A DNA stretch of 24,592 nucleotides from a virus. The notes beneath the pieces are model-generated. The model was given only the letters and a program-made list of their open reading frames with translations, made no database searches and had not been told where the DNA came from. Shown one piece after another: positions 14,104 to 21,511 of the stretch. The stretch spans positions 1 through 24,592 of IMG/VR virus record IMGVR_UViG_3300047557_000029, one strand, 5' to 3'. Each line of letters starts with the position of its first letter. The stretch's first letter is position 1. Position numbers and translations under genes: made by a program.

Positions 14104-16022
14104 TGCCGCTGATTGCGACCAGAGGCGCCGCATCTGTCCAAGGATTTGGGGAGTTCGCTCAATCTGCGGCAGTTAATTACATTGAGGATGTATTCCAAAC
14201 GTGGCTCTACACAGGCAACGATTCCGTCCAAACAATTACTAACGGCGTTGATTTGGCCGGTAAGGGCGGATTGATTTGGCTTAAAAAAAGGAATAACACT
14301 TCAATTCACGGACTTTGGGATACGGTTCGTGGTGGTACCAAACGGTTAAGCACCGAAAGCACCAATGCTGAATCGACACTAACTGATGCGTTTACCTTCA
14401 ACTCAAACGGATTCACCATTCCGGCTGGAGGATCAAGTTACCTAAACGAATCATCGTTAAACACTTACGTCTCATGGACATTCCGCGAGCAGCCAAAGTT
14501 CTTTGATGTGGTGACGTATACTGGAAATGGATCTGCTGGTCGAACAGTTAGTCATAATTTAGGATCTGTTCCAGGTGTAATTGTTGTTAAATCTTTAACC
14601 ACATCTGGCTACCAATGGACTGTTTATCACCGAAGTCTTGGCAATACAAAAGCAGTATTTTTGGATTCTACTGAAGCAGAAAGTACAAGTACGTCATATT
14701 GGAATAACACAACTCCAACATCTACTCAATTTTCTGTTGGTACAAGTGCCTATACAAATAGCAACGGAGAAAACTACGTCGCCTACCTATTCGCCCACGA
14801 CGCTGGCGGCTTTGGTCTGACTGGTTTGGACAATGTGATTACTTGTGGTTCTTTAACAATAACAAGTGGAGTTGCAACAGCAACATTGGGCTATGAGCCG
14901 CAATTTTTGTTAATAAAAAATACCAGCATAGGAACGTGGTGGATATTAGACAATATGCGTGGTATGCCAGTTGGATCAAATGACCCAGCACTAGGGGCAA
15001 ATTCATCGTCAGCCGAAGCAAGTTTGGGCGGTACTGATATATTATCTACTGGTTTTACTATGAATAGTGACACCTGGGGCGCAGGAACGTTTATCTACAT
15101 CGCCATTCGCCGTGGGCCGATGAAGACGCCTACGAGTGGGGCTGATGTTTACAATGCAGATACGTTTGGTGGCGGGCCTCCTGGGTTTCAATCTGGATTT
15201 GTAACTGATTTTGCTTTTTACAAAGATAAAGACACATCTCCTTATGACTGGTTTGTATCAAGCAGGCTTACAAGCGGACAGTTTTTAAAATTTAATACAA
15301 ATGGCGCTGAATCTGCTTCTGTTAGTTATGATTTTGATTACATGAATGGCTGGTTTGATAGTTCCTCATCAGACTCTACTATTCAATCTTGGATGTTCCG
15401 CCGCGCCCCTGGCTTCATGGATGTGGTTTGCTATACAGGAACTGGTTCAGCAACAACATTTAATCACAATTTAGGTGTTGCACCTGAATTAATGATTGTT
15501 AAAAGTAGATCAACAGCATCTACTGCTTGGATGGTATATGCGTCTGGGCCTGGGCCAACAAAACACTCAAGATTAAATACAACTAATTCTTTTTCCGTAA
15601 ACTCTGCAATTTGGAATGATACAGCTCCGACAAGCTCTGTTTTTACAGTAGGCACAGACAGTGATACAAATGGCGCTAGCCGAACATTTGTTGCTTATCT
15701 ATTTGCAACTTGCGCTGGAGTATCTAAAGTAGGAACCTACACAGGCACAGGCTCCACGCAAACTATTAACTGTGGATTTACTGCGGGAAGTCGGTTTGTG
15801 CTTATTAAACGCACTGATAGCACCGGTGACTGGTACGTCTGGGATTCAGCGCGGGGTATCGTGGCTGGTAATGATCCTTATTTATTGCTTAATAGCACAG
15901 CAGCTGAAGTAACAACTACTGATTGGGTAGACACAGCCAACTCAGGATTTGAATTAAGTAGCGCTGTTGGCAACAATGTCAACATCAATAATGCAACATA
16001 CATTTTCTTGGCAATAGCCTAG
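14103..16022 (+). CDS. multidomain adhesin-like fibre protein (DUF7483-like repeats)
   Basis: 639 residues built from recurring ~100-200-residue beta domains. A seam motif W-x-FR-x2-P-x-F-x-DVV-x-YTG occurs twice (WTFREQPKFFDVVTYTG near residue 130, WMFRRAPGFMDVVCYTG near 430), each followed by a HNLG-x2-P-x(3)-IVKS strand; ENYVAYLFA and RTFVAYLFA close domains. I associate this with the DUF7483 lectin-like phage domain, but that name is from memory. It is probably a receptor-binding fibre. Base composition alternates between G/C-rich seams and A/T-rich domain interiors, as in a gene assembled from exchangeable parts. Confidence 0.65.
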   Translation: MPLIATRGAASVQGFGEFAQSAAVNYIEDVFQTWLYTGNDSVQTITNGVDLAGKGGLIWLKKRNNTSIHGLWDTVRGGTKRLSTESTNAESTLTDAFTFNSNGFTIPAGGSSYLNESSLNTYVSWTFREQPKFFDVVTYTGNGSAGRTVSHNLGSVPGVIVVKSLTTSGYQWTVYHRSLGNTKAVFLDSTEAESTSTSYWNNTTPTSTQFSVGTSAYTNSNGENYVAYLFAHDAGGFGLTGLDNVITCGSLTITSGVATATLGYEPQFLLIKNTSIGTWWILDNMRGMPVGSNDPALGANSSSAEASLGGTDILSTGFTMNSDTWGAGTFIYIAIRRGPMKTPTSGADVYNADTFGGGPPGFQSGFVTDFAFYKDKDTSPYDWFVSSRLTSGQFLKFNTNGAESASVSYDFDYMNGWFDSSSSDSTIQSWMFRRAPGFMDVVCYTGTGSATTFNHNLGVAPELMIVKSRSTASTAWMVYASGPGPTKHSRLNTTNSFSVNSAIWNDTAPTSSVFTVGTDSDTNGASRTFVAYLFATCAGVSKVGTYTGTGSTQTINCGFTAGSRFVLIKRTDSTGDWYVWDSARGIVAGNDPYLLLNSTAAEVTTTDWVDTANSGFELSSAVGNNVNINNATYIFLAIA

Positions 16023-16030
16023 AGGTAATT

Positions 16031-16483
16031 ATGCAAATTAGACTTCGATCAAACGGCGCAGTGATGTACGAAGGGGAGCTGCGTCAATACCTAAGAGAAA
16101 ACAACGGCCCATCCTTTGACCGGCTGACACCAGAAGTCCTTGAGGCTCTCCAGGCTGACCCGGTATTTGAAGGCCCGCAGGCCCAGCCGGGGAGATACCA
16201 AGTTGCCTTCCGTGACGGAGTTGAGCAAGTTGAGGGCAAGTGGTACACCAAGTACTCAGTGGCCGACATGGATAACGATGCCAAAGCGGCCAAGGATACC
16301 GAGCAGGCTAAGAATGTGCGGGATGACAGAAACCGCCGTTTGGCTGACTCTGACTGGACTCAGGGTAAAGACATTGTGGATTCAGTAAGCACCCCTTGGG
16401 CGGCATACAGACAAGCGTTGCGGGATGTACCTGCACAGGCAGGCTTCCCGTGGGATATTCAGTGGCCTAACAAACCGGAGTAA
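16031..16483 (+). CDS. tail fibre assembly chaperone
   Basis: 150 residues. The C-terminal part RNRRLADSDWTQGKDIVDSV, then PWAAYRQALRDVPAQAGFPW and a final WPNKPE is the diagnostic end of the phage tail fibre assembly protein family (Phage_tail_APC-like). The N-terminus has a QYLRENNGPSFDR segment and a beta-rich ARPGRYQ-type middle (QPGRYQVAFRDGVEQ). Such proteins help fibres trimerise or attach, and are encoded beside the fibre they serve. It sits between the 639-residue fibre and the first glycine-rich adhesin, so either could be its client. Confidence 0.8.
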   Translation: MQIRLRSNGAVMYEGELRQYLRENNGPSFDRLTPEVLEALQADPVFEGPQAQPGRYQVAFRDGVEQVEGKWYTKYSVADMDNDAKAAKDTEQAKNVRDDRNRRLADSDWTQGKDIVDSVSTPWAAYRQALRDVPAQAGFPWDIQWPNKPE

Positions 16484-16486
16484 AAA

Positions 16487-17719
16487 ATGCCATCAACCAT
16501 AAACGCAACCTCAAGCGGATCTGGCGGTTTAATTAGCACCGGAGATGCATCCGGTCAGCTTGAGCTACAGACCAACGGTACGACTAGAGTAATAGTTGAC
16601 ACATCTGGGAACATGACAATTCAGGGTCAAGGAGACTTGCGCCTTGCCGATTCAGATTCATCAAACTGGGTGGCATTTCAAGCCCCGGCCACGGTTGCTT
16701 CAAATGTAACTTGGACACTACCTTCAGCCGATGGTACGAGCGGCCAAGTGCTTCAGACCAACGGATCTGGAACGCTGAGTTTTGCTACAGCCGCTTCAGC
16801 TAACTTCCAAGAATTTACATCTACAGGAACCTATACCAAACCTGCCGGTGCAACCTTTGTGCTTGTAGAGGCATGGGGCGCAGGTGGTGGCGGCGGTGGT
16901 GGCAATAGAGACACTAGTGGAGTAATGACTGGTGGCCGAGGTGGAGGTGGTGGTGCTTATGTGCAAAGATTGTTTAAAGCTGCGTGTGTAGGCGCCACAG
17001 AAACCGTAACTATTGGTGCTGGCGGAAATGCTGGCGCTGGTTCAGCGAGCTGCGCTGGTTCTAATGGCACCGCAGGTGGAAACACAACTTTTGGATCACT
17101 TCTTACTGCTTATGGTGGTGGTCTAGGATCAGGCGGAACGAGAAATCCGGGAGTGTGTTTTACAAATGGTGGTGGCGGTGGTGGAGCTTTAGGTGCTGGC
17201 TCAACTACTGCTGGCGGTGCGCCGGCAAGTAGTCCATGCAATTCAGGTGTAGCAGTTTTTGGTCAATTTGGTGGCGGTTTTGGAAACACTGGCGGTGGAA
17301 TCAATGGTGTAGGAATCCCGGGTGGTTGGGGCGGAGGCCAAGGAGGTGGATTTAGATCCGGTCAAGCCAGCGGCGCTGGTGGTTCTTCATTTCAGGGTGG
17401 TCCGGGTGGTGGCGCTGGTGGTTCAAATACAAATGGTACAGCCTATGCGGGTGGTGCTGGTGGATCATCGGCAGGTGCAAGTGGTGGGGGTGGTGCTGCT
17501 GGAACAACAACTGCCGGAGCAAGAGATGGAGCAGCCGGATCTGGCCGTCAAGGTGGCGGCGGCGGAGGCGGTGCATCTGGAGCCGGACAAAATGGCGGAA
17601 CCGGCGGAGCAGGCGGGACGCCCGGCGGAGGTGGTGGCGGAGGTGGAGCTACCAGCGGTTCAACTGGCGGTACGGGCGGTGCTGGCGGCGCTGGTTTGGT
17701 TCGTGTCTACACTTGGTAG
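16487..17719 (+). CDS. glycine-rich adhesin/fibre, module copy 1
   Basis: 410 residues. Residues 1-~110 carry a fibre module (GDLRLADSDSSNWVAFQAPA, then ADGTSGQVLQTNGSGTL). Then FQEFTSTGTYTKPAGATFVL-VEAWGAGGGGG starts a glycine-rich domain of ~290 residues, ending LVRVYTW. The TKPAG...VEAWGAGGGG entry and (V/L)RV(Y/F) exit are typical of phage Gly-rich receptor-binding domains, related to the polyglycine-II sandwich adhesins of S16-like phages. The glycine runs would pack into PG-II helices with variable loops at the tip. Long imperfect GGN repeats make it recombination-prone. Confidence 0.75.
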   Translation: MPSTINATSSGSGGLISTGDASGQLELQTNGTTRVIVDTSGNMTIQGQGDLRLADSDSSNWVAFQAPATVASNVTWTLPSADGTSGQVLQTNGSGTLSFATAASANFQEFTSTGTYTKPAGATFVLVEAWGAGGGGGGGNRDTSGVMTGGRGGGGGAYVQRLFKAACVGATETVTIGAGGNAGAGSASCAGSNGTAGGNTTFGSLLTAYGGGLGSGGTRNPGVCFTNGGGGGGALGAGSTTAGGAPASSPCNSGVAVFGQFGGGFGNTGGGINGVGIPGGWGGGQGGGFRSGQASGAGGSSFQGGPGGGAGGSNTNGTAYAGGAGGSSAGASGGGGAAGTTTAGARDGAAGSGRQGGGGGGGASGAGQNGGTGGAGGTPGGGGGGGGATSGSTGGTGGAGGAGLVRVYTW

Positions 17720-17728
17720 GGTGATTAA

Positions 17729-17974
17729 ATGTCTAATAGATACGCAATTATTGAAAACGGTTTAGTTGTCAATGTTATTTTGGCCAACGAAGATTTTGCC
17801 AAGCAACAAGGTTGGGTTGAGTGTCCAATAGGCGGCCCGGGGTGGACTTATGCAAATGGAGTGTTTACAGAACCTCCTACTGCTTCAACCCCAGAGCCTG
17901 CGCCCGCCCCAACTAAAGAAGAGTTGCTTGCTCAACTACAGGCTCTTCAGGCTCAAATACAATCATTATCATAA
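17729..17974 (+). CDS. ~80-residue fibre partner, module copy 1
   Basis: 81 residues. YAIIENGLVVNVILANEDFA, then GWVECPIGGPGWTYANGVFT, a Pro/Ala linker and a C-terminal leucine-rich coiled coil (ELLAQLQALQAQIQSLS). The N-terminal half resembles the beta part of short tail fibre assembly or chaperone proteins, and the coiled coil may trimerise. A near-identical paralogue follows the second glycine-rich gene (19999-20232), so this is likely a dedicated partner of that fibre type. Confidence 0.7.
   Translation: MSNRYAIIENGLVVNVILANEDFAKQQGWVECPIGGPGWTYANGVFTEPPTASTPEPAPAPTKEELLAQLQALQAQIQSLS
17834..17875 (+). repeat. 42-base exact repeat, copy 1
   Basis: This stretch, which encodes GPGWTYANGVFTEP in the partner protein, is identical to 20098-20139. 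The flanking DNA of the two genes is clearly diverged. Confidence 0.9.
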
Positions 17975-17993
17975 ATAAAATTAAGGAGAAATC

Positions 17994-18689
17994 ATGGGCA
18001 AGAAAAAAGTATGTAAGGCCGCCGAACAGGTAAAAGAGGTTGTGCAAAACACACAACTGAATGTTGCCTTTCACTTTCCTTGCCCGATTTATCTGATTGA
18101 GCGTCCAGACTTCTTAGAAGCCGTCAATAAGGTTTCAGAAGAATCTTTGGAGAAACAGCGCAAAGAGAAGAAGATTGACGAGATCTATCCGGTCTTAATG
18201 AGCGAGAACTTCTACGCCGATGAGCGAGTTCAGCCTTTTGCCCAGTTTGTAGCCGCTACCGCTTGGAACATTCTGAATGAGCAGGGCTACGCCATGCAGG
18301 ACAAAGTGACCTCCTATATGGAGATGTGGACTCAGGAACACCACAAGCAGTCCTCGATGGAGCAGCATACCCACGGGTACGGATCTCAGATCGTAGGTTT
18401 TTACTTCCTTGAGGTTCCCGAGAATTCTTCCCGGGTTATCTTTTATGACCCACGGGCAGGCAAAGTTCAGATCGACTTACCGGAGACCGACTCTTCTCAG
18501 GCTACCGTGGCAAGCAAGATGATTAACTTTGAGCCAAAGCCGGGGCTGATGATCTTTACTAACGCTTGGCTAGCCCACGCATTTACCCGTCACGCCGCTG
18601 ATAAGCCGATTAAGTTTGTGCATTTCAATCTGTCGGTTCAGATGGCCCAGCCGGTTCAGGCACCAATGCCAGCAGCGGAGATCGTATGA
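17994..18689 (+). CDS. 2OG-Fe(II) oxygenase
   Basis: 231 residues. The double-stranded beta-helix pattern is clear: EQHTHGYGSQIVGFYFLEVP gives the first metal-binding segment (H125-x-H127), IFYDPRAGK follows, and PKPGLMIFTNAWLAHAFTRH supplies the distal His (H195) and a 2-oxoglutarate-binding Arg (R199). It would hydroxylate an unknown substrate using Fe(II), O2 and 2-oxoglutarate. Related enzymes are common in cyanophage and other aquatic phage genomes. Sitting between two fibre modules, it may modify fibre or virion proteins, but small-molecule or nucleic-acid substrates are not excluded. AAGGAG at 17982-17987 precedes the ATG. Confidence 0.8.
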   Translation: MGKKKVCKAAEQVKEVVQNTQLNVAFHFPCPIYLIERPDFLEAVNKVSEESLEKQRKEKKIDEIYPVLMSENFYADERVQPFAQFVAATAWNILNEQGYAMQDKVTSYMEMWTQEHHKQSSMEQHTHGYGSQIVGFYFLEVPENSSRVIFYDPRAGKVQIDLPETDSSQATVASKMINFEPKPGLMIFTNAWLAHAFTRHAADKPIKFVHFNLSVQMAQPVQAPMPAAEIV

Positions 18690-18943
18690 ACAAGTACTCA
18701 ATTCGATTCAACAAAACGCGCGGGCAGCCCGGTCGAGGCACGATGGATCATGTCTGGCGTGTGTTTGAGAACGGTAAAGAGTACTTATTTAAGAACTTAG
18801 ATATTTCAGTTCCCATCAAAAGTGAAAAAGATGAGAACGGTGTGGATTACAACATTTGTTGTATGGGGTACTTAGAGATTGACCGGGAGTCATCCACGGC
18901 GGTCATTAAGGCCACTGTCAAAACTGCTTTAACGATGGAGTAA
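18686..18943 (+). CDS. conserved small phage protein next to the oxygenase
   Basis: 85 residues. KYSIRFNKTRGQPGRGTMDH, then VWRVFENGKEYLFKNLDISV, and EIDRESSTAVIKATV form a compact beta-rich pattern that I recognise from aquatic phage genomes. There is no known function. It overlaps the oxygenase stop by an ATGA, and such proteins often accompany that oxygenase, so a shared task is likely. There is no Cys-rich or membrane segment. Confidence 0.7.
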   Translation: MNKYSIRFNKTRGQPGRGTMDHVWRVFENGKEYLFKNLDISVPIKSEKDENGVDYNICCMGYLEIDRESSTAVIKATVKTALTME

Positions 18944-18946
18944 ATT

Positions 18947-19990
18947 ATGGCAGCAACTATTAACGGCGACGGCTTAATAACCCTAGACGGTACGTCAACG
19001 ACCCAAGGCCGGGTACGGCTAGCCGAGGACACCGATAACGGGACTAACTATGTCGAGCTACAGGCTCCAGCTAGCGTTGCGTCTAATGTGACCTTCACCC
19101 TTCCGTCAGCCGATGGTACAAGCGGACAGGTATTGCAAACTAATGGTTCTGGCGTGTTGAGTTTTGCAAATGCAGGAGGAATAAATTTTCAATCATTTAC
19201 ATCCTCCGGAACTTGGACAAAGCCGGCTGGATATTCAGCTAGTTCACGAGTCCTGCTTGAAGCTTGGGGCGGTGGTGGTGGCGGCGGACGAGGAAACACT
19301 GGTGGTAACGTTCACGCTGGAGGCGGTGGCGGTGGTGGTGGTTATAACTATAGATGGGTAACTTTGTCATCTATGGGAGCTACTGAAACAATCACAATTG
19401 GTTCCGGTGGAAATGCTGGAGCATCATCTGACACTAATGGAACTGCCGGAGGAAATACAACAATTGGTAGTTTGCTTACTGCCTACGGTGGTGCAGGAGG
19501 ATCAAATGGAAGTGGCGGAGGTGCTGGTGGTGGCGGCGGCGGTCAATTATCTGCCGCAAGTAGTAATTCTCCAGGTGGCCCAGGCCCAATAGCACCAACT
19601 ACATCTTTAGACACGAGCGCAGAAGGTGCTGGCGGCCCGTCAACAACTATTAGTATTGGTGGTAGAAGCGGCCAAAGCGCACTTTATAAAGGTGGTGGCG
19701 CTGGATCTGGATCCGGATATGATTCGTCTACTTTATTAGGTGGTTTAGCCGGGGCAGCAGTTTGGGGCGGAGGCGGTGGCGGTGGAGCAGGGGCTAATGG
19801 CTCCACTACAGTTCGATCTGGTGGTGTTTCTTCGTATGGTGGTAATGGTGGAGACGGAAGCAGAGGAAGTCCGTCAACAGCAGCCACAGCAGGAACTCAA
19901 CCCGGTGGTGGTGGTGGTGGTGGCGACACTAACCAAGCTGCTGGAGCCGGAGCCGCTGGTCGAGTTCAAATTACAGTGTTCCCTGCCTAG
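18947..19990 (+). CDS. glycine-rich adhesin/fibre, module copy 2
   Basis: 347 residues, the same plan as 16487-17719. A GRVRLAEDTDNGTNYVELQA block, then ADGTSGQVLQTNGSGVL, the entry FQSFTSSGTWTKPAGYSASS followed by VLLEAWGGGGGGG, and a glycine-rich domain to the end (VQITVFPA). The first ~110 residues are close to copy 1, whereas the glycine-rich part differs in loop sequence and length. This is what a duplicated adhesin with a diversified tip would look like. It probably binds a different host surface structure from copy 1. Confidence 0.75.
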   Translation: MAATINGDGLITLDGTSTTQGRVRLAEDTDNGTNYVELQAPASVASNVTFTLPSADGTSGQVLQTNGSGVLSFANAGGINFQSFTSSGTWTKPAGYSASSRVLLEAWGGGGGGGRGNTGGNVHAGGGGGGGGYNYRWVTLSSMGATETITIGSGGNAGASSDTNGTAGGNTTIGSLLTAYGGAGGSNGSGGGAGGGGGGQLSAASSNSPGGPGPIAPTTSLDTSAEGAGGPSTTISIGGRSGQSALYKGGGAGSGSGYDSSTLLGGLAGAAVWGGGGGGGAGANGSTTVRSGGVSSYGGNGGDGSRGSPSTAATAGTQPGGGGGGGDTNQAAGAGAAGRVQITVFPA

Positions 19991-19998
19991 AGGTAAAC

Positions 19999-20232
19999 AT
20001 GAAATACGCAATTATTGAAAACGGAATTGTAATCAATGTGGCTGAAGCCGATGCTGAATTTGCTGCCGCTCAGGGGTGGATTGAGTGTCCAAACGCAGGC
20101 CCGGGGTGGACTTATGCAAATGGAGTGTTTACAGAACCTATTTCAGATTCAAAGCCCGTGCCTACTCAAACCAAAGAACAACTGCTTGCACAACTTCAAG
20201 AATTGCAAGCTCAAATCCAAGCACTGGAGTAA
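19999..20232 (+). CDS. ~80-residue fibre partner, module copy 2
   Basis: 77 residues. KYAIIENGIVINVAEADAEF, then GWIECPNAGPGWTYANGVFT, a linker and a C-terminal coiled coil (QLLAQLQELQAQIQALE). It is colinear with the partner at 17729-17974, and shares a 42-base exact stretch with it. It likely serves the glycine-rich protein just upstream, from which it is separated by 8 bases. Confidence 0.7.
   Translation: MKYAIIENGIVINVAEADAEFAAAQGWIECPNAGPGWTYANGVFTEPISDSKPVPTQTKEQLLAQLQELQAQIQALE
20098..20139 (+). repeat. 42-base exact repeat, copy 2
   Basis: Identical to 17834-17875. The two copies lie 2.26 kb apart in direct orientation, so recombination between them would delete the oxygenase, its neighbour and the second glycine-rich gene while leaving one intact partner gene. 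Confidence 0.9.
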
Positions 20233-20235
20233 ATC

Positions 20236-20499
20236 ATGGCTAAAGACTTTCCCGATCTAACAGGCGACGGTAAGGTAACCCAAGCCGATATTCTTAAAGG
20301 CAAGGGCGTGTTTAAAAAGGGCGGAAGCACTGATAAATGGATACAGTCAGCCATCAAGAAACCAGGCGCTTTACGAAAATCCCTTGGTGTCAAAAGCGGA
20401 GAGAAAATCCCCGCAAAAAAGCTAGCAGCCGCAGCCAAAGCACCCGGGAAGCTCGGACAGAGAGCGCGGCTAGCAAAGACATTATCCAAGTTGAAGTAG
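20236..20499 (+). CDS. small basic protein with an EF-hand/dockerin-like loop
   Basis: 87 residues. FPDLTGDGKVTQADILKGKG contains a D-x-T-x-DG-x-V-x(3)-D calcium loop (D7, T9, D11, G12, V14, D18), as in dockerin-type EF-hands. It continues with GVFKKGGSTDKWIQSAIKKP, then GALRKSLGVKSGEKIPAKKL and a basic C-terminal helix (RARLAKTLSKLK). I recognise this as a common small phage protein of unknown role. Basic charge and the KKGGS motif link it in style to the 3.3-7.3 kb cassette. It is the last gene before a candidate terminator. Confidence 0.7.
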   Translation: MAKDFPDLTGDGKVTQADILKGKGVFKKGGSTDKWIQSAIKKPGALRKSLGVKSGEKIPAKKLAAAAKAPGKLGQRARLAKTLSKLK

Positions 20500-20573
20500 C
20501 CCCTAAGTTCGGGCTATTGCTTTTTGGTCTGTCTCTGATATGTTCCCTGCTGATAGTCGCATGGAGACAGTAG
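20481..20573 (+). other. possible small membrane peptide with no canonical start
   Basis: In the frame ending with TAG at 20571-20573, codons 20502-20567 encode PKFGLLLFGLSLICSLLIVA followed by WRQ, a textbook transmembrane segment. The stop abuts the ATG of the next gene. No ATG suits it: the only upstream one (20337) would read an Arg-rich shadow of the preceding gene. ATT at 20481, ATC at 20484 or TTG at 20517 are possible starts. If real it would be a tiny holin-like or lysis-accessory peptide at the head of the lysis cassette. Chance and the candidate hairpin here are alternative explanations. Confidence 0.25.
20497..20525 (+). terminator. candidate weak intrinsic terminator
   Basis: TAGCCC (20497-20502) pairs with GGGCTA (20511-20516) around an 8-base loop, and is followed by TTGCTTTTT. 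The stem is short and the T-tract interrupted, so any termination would be partial. It lies in the only gap of more than 60 bases between genes since the one following the capsid gene. Confidence 0.4.
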
Positions 20574-21029
20574 ATGGGCTTGCCCGATCCTACCGACCCA
20601 TCCAAGGTCGTTCAAACTGCTTTAGGTGGCATCCGCGAGGCGCTCAAGGCCGGGCGGGACATCAAAGAGACAGCCAAAGAAGTCAACGCTTTTCTGGACG
20701 AGGAAGCTCGCGCCCGGGTAGCGTGGAGAAGAAAACAACAGGAAGTTCAGCGCCGTGGCGACATGATGTATATCGACGCCATCAACGAGTACAAGATTCT
20801 GTACAACCTGCGGCGCAACAAGGAAGACGCATTTAAACAGATTGAGAAAGAGTTTGGTAAGCGGGCGGTAGATGAAGTGCAAGCATTAGAAGTAAGGCTG
20901 CGGAAGGAGCGCAAAGACCTACAAAAGGAATACGACTCTGACCGCAGGGCAACACGGAATGAATGGCTGGTGCTGGGGGTTTTGTCGCTAATAATTTATG
21001 TGGTTCTTAAACTGACTAAGGTGTGGTGA
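20574..21029 (+). CDS. coiled-coil protein with C-terminal membrane anchor
   Basis: 151 residues. It is mostly a charged helix (AKEVNAFLDEEARARVAWRR, and a second stretch RLRKERKDLQKEYDSDRRAT) followed by one membrane segment (WLVLGVLSLIIYVVLKL, ~residues 130-146) and a short tail KVW. A tail-anchored coiled coil in front of a holin-like gene and an endolysin suggests a lysis accessory or spanin-like role, but an i-spanin normally has an N-terminal anchor, so the topology does not match. A minor virion protein is possible. GGAG at 20563-20566 supports the ATG at 20574. Confidence 0.6.
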   Translation: MGLPDPTDPSKVVQTALGGIREALKAGRDIKETAKEVNAFLDEEARARVAWRRKQQEVQRRGDMMYIDAINEYKILYNLRRNKEDAFKQIEKEFGKRAVDEVQALEVRLRKERKDLQKEYDSDRRATRNEWLVLGVLSLIIYVVLKLTKVW

Positions 21030-21511
21030 TGATTACTTTACTATCTACATTAGTTTCATTCCTGATGGGCGGCCTGCCCAAGGTCTTGGACTTCTTCCAA
21101 GATCGGTCGGATAAGAAACATGAGCTTGAACTAGCTCAGATGCAGACGGAGCGGGAGCTGAAGATGCTTGCCGCAGGATACGCCGCCCAGGCTAGGGTCG
21201 AGGAGATCCGGACTGACCAAGTGGCTATGCAAACTGCCGTTCAGGAACGCCAGGCGCTCTACGCCCACGACATCGAAATCGGCAAGGGAGCCTCCCAGTG
21301 GGTCATCAATATGCGGGCATCCGTCCGTCCAGTCATTACCTACGGCATGTTCTCCATGCTGCTCTTTGTGAACATCTTCGGATTTTTCTACGCTTGGAAG
21401 ACCGGGGTGCCGTTTGATCAAGCTATGGCAATCCTCTGGGATGAGGACTCGGCCATCATCTTTTCATCTGTGATTGCGTTTTGGTTCGGGTCTCAGTCCT
21501 TTAAGAAATGA
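21029..21511 (+). CDS. holin-like membrane protein (3-TM type)
   Basis: 161 residues from ATG 21029. GTG codons at 21023 and 21026 are in frame, but the ATG overlaps the upstream TGA. A short hydrophobic N-terminus (ITLLSTLVSFLMGGL) leads to a long charged coiled coil (KKHELELAQMQTERELKMLA), then two membrane segments (VITYGMFSMLLFVNIFGFFY, and SAIIFSSVIAFWFGSQ). I associate this layout with phage holins of the GTA_holin_3TM-like group. Its place immediately before the endolysin, with an ATGA overlap, supports a holin role: forming the membrane lesion that releases or activates the endolysin. Confidence 0.65.
   Translation: MITLLSTLVSFLMGGLPKVLDFFQDRSDKKHELELAQMQTERELKMLAAGYAAQARVEEIRTDQVAMQTAVQERQALYAHDIEIGKGASQWVINMRASVRPVITYGMFSMLLFVNIFGFFYAWKTGVPFDQAMAILWDEDSAIIFSSVIAFWFGSQSFKK

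Noticed and set aside
17322-17765. 147-residue frame overlapping the first glycine-rich gene
   Set aside because: Its Val/Ala/Glu-rich sequence is what GGN codon runs give in another frame. The glycine-rich frame has a clear entry and exit motif.
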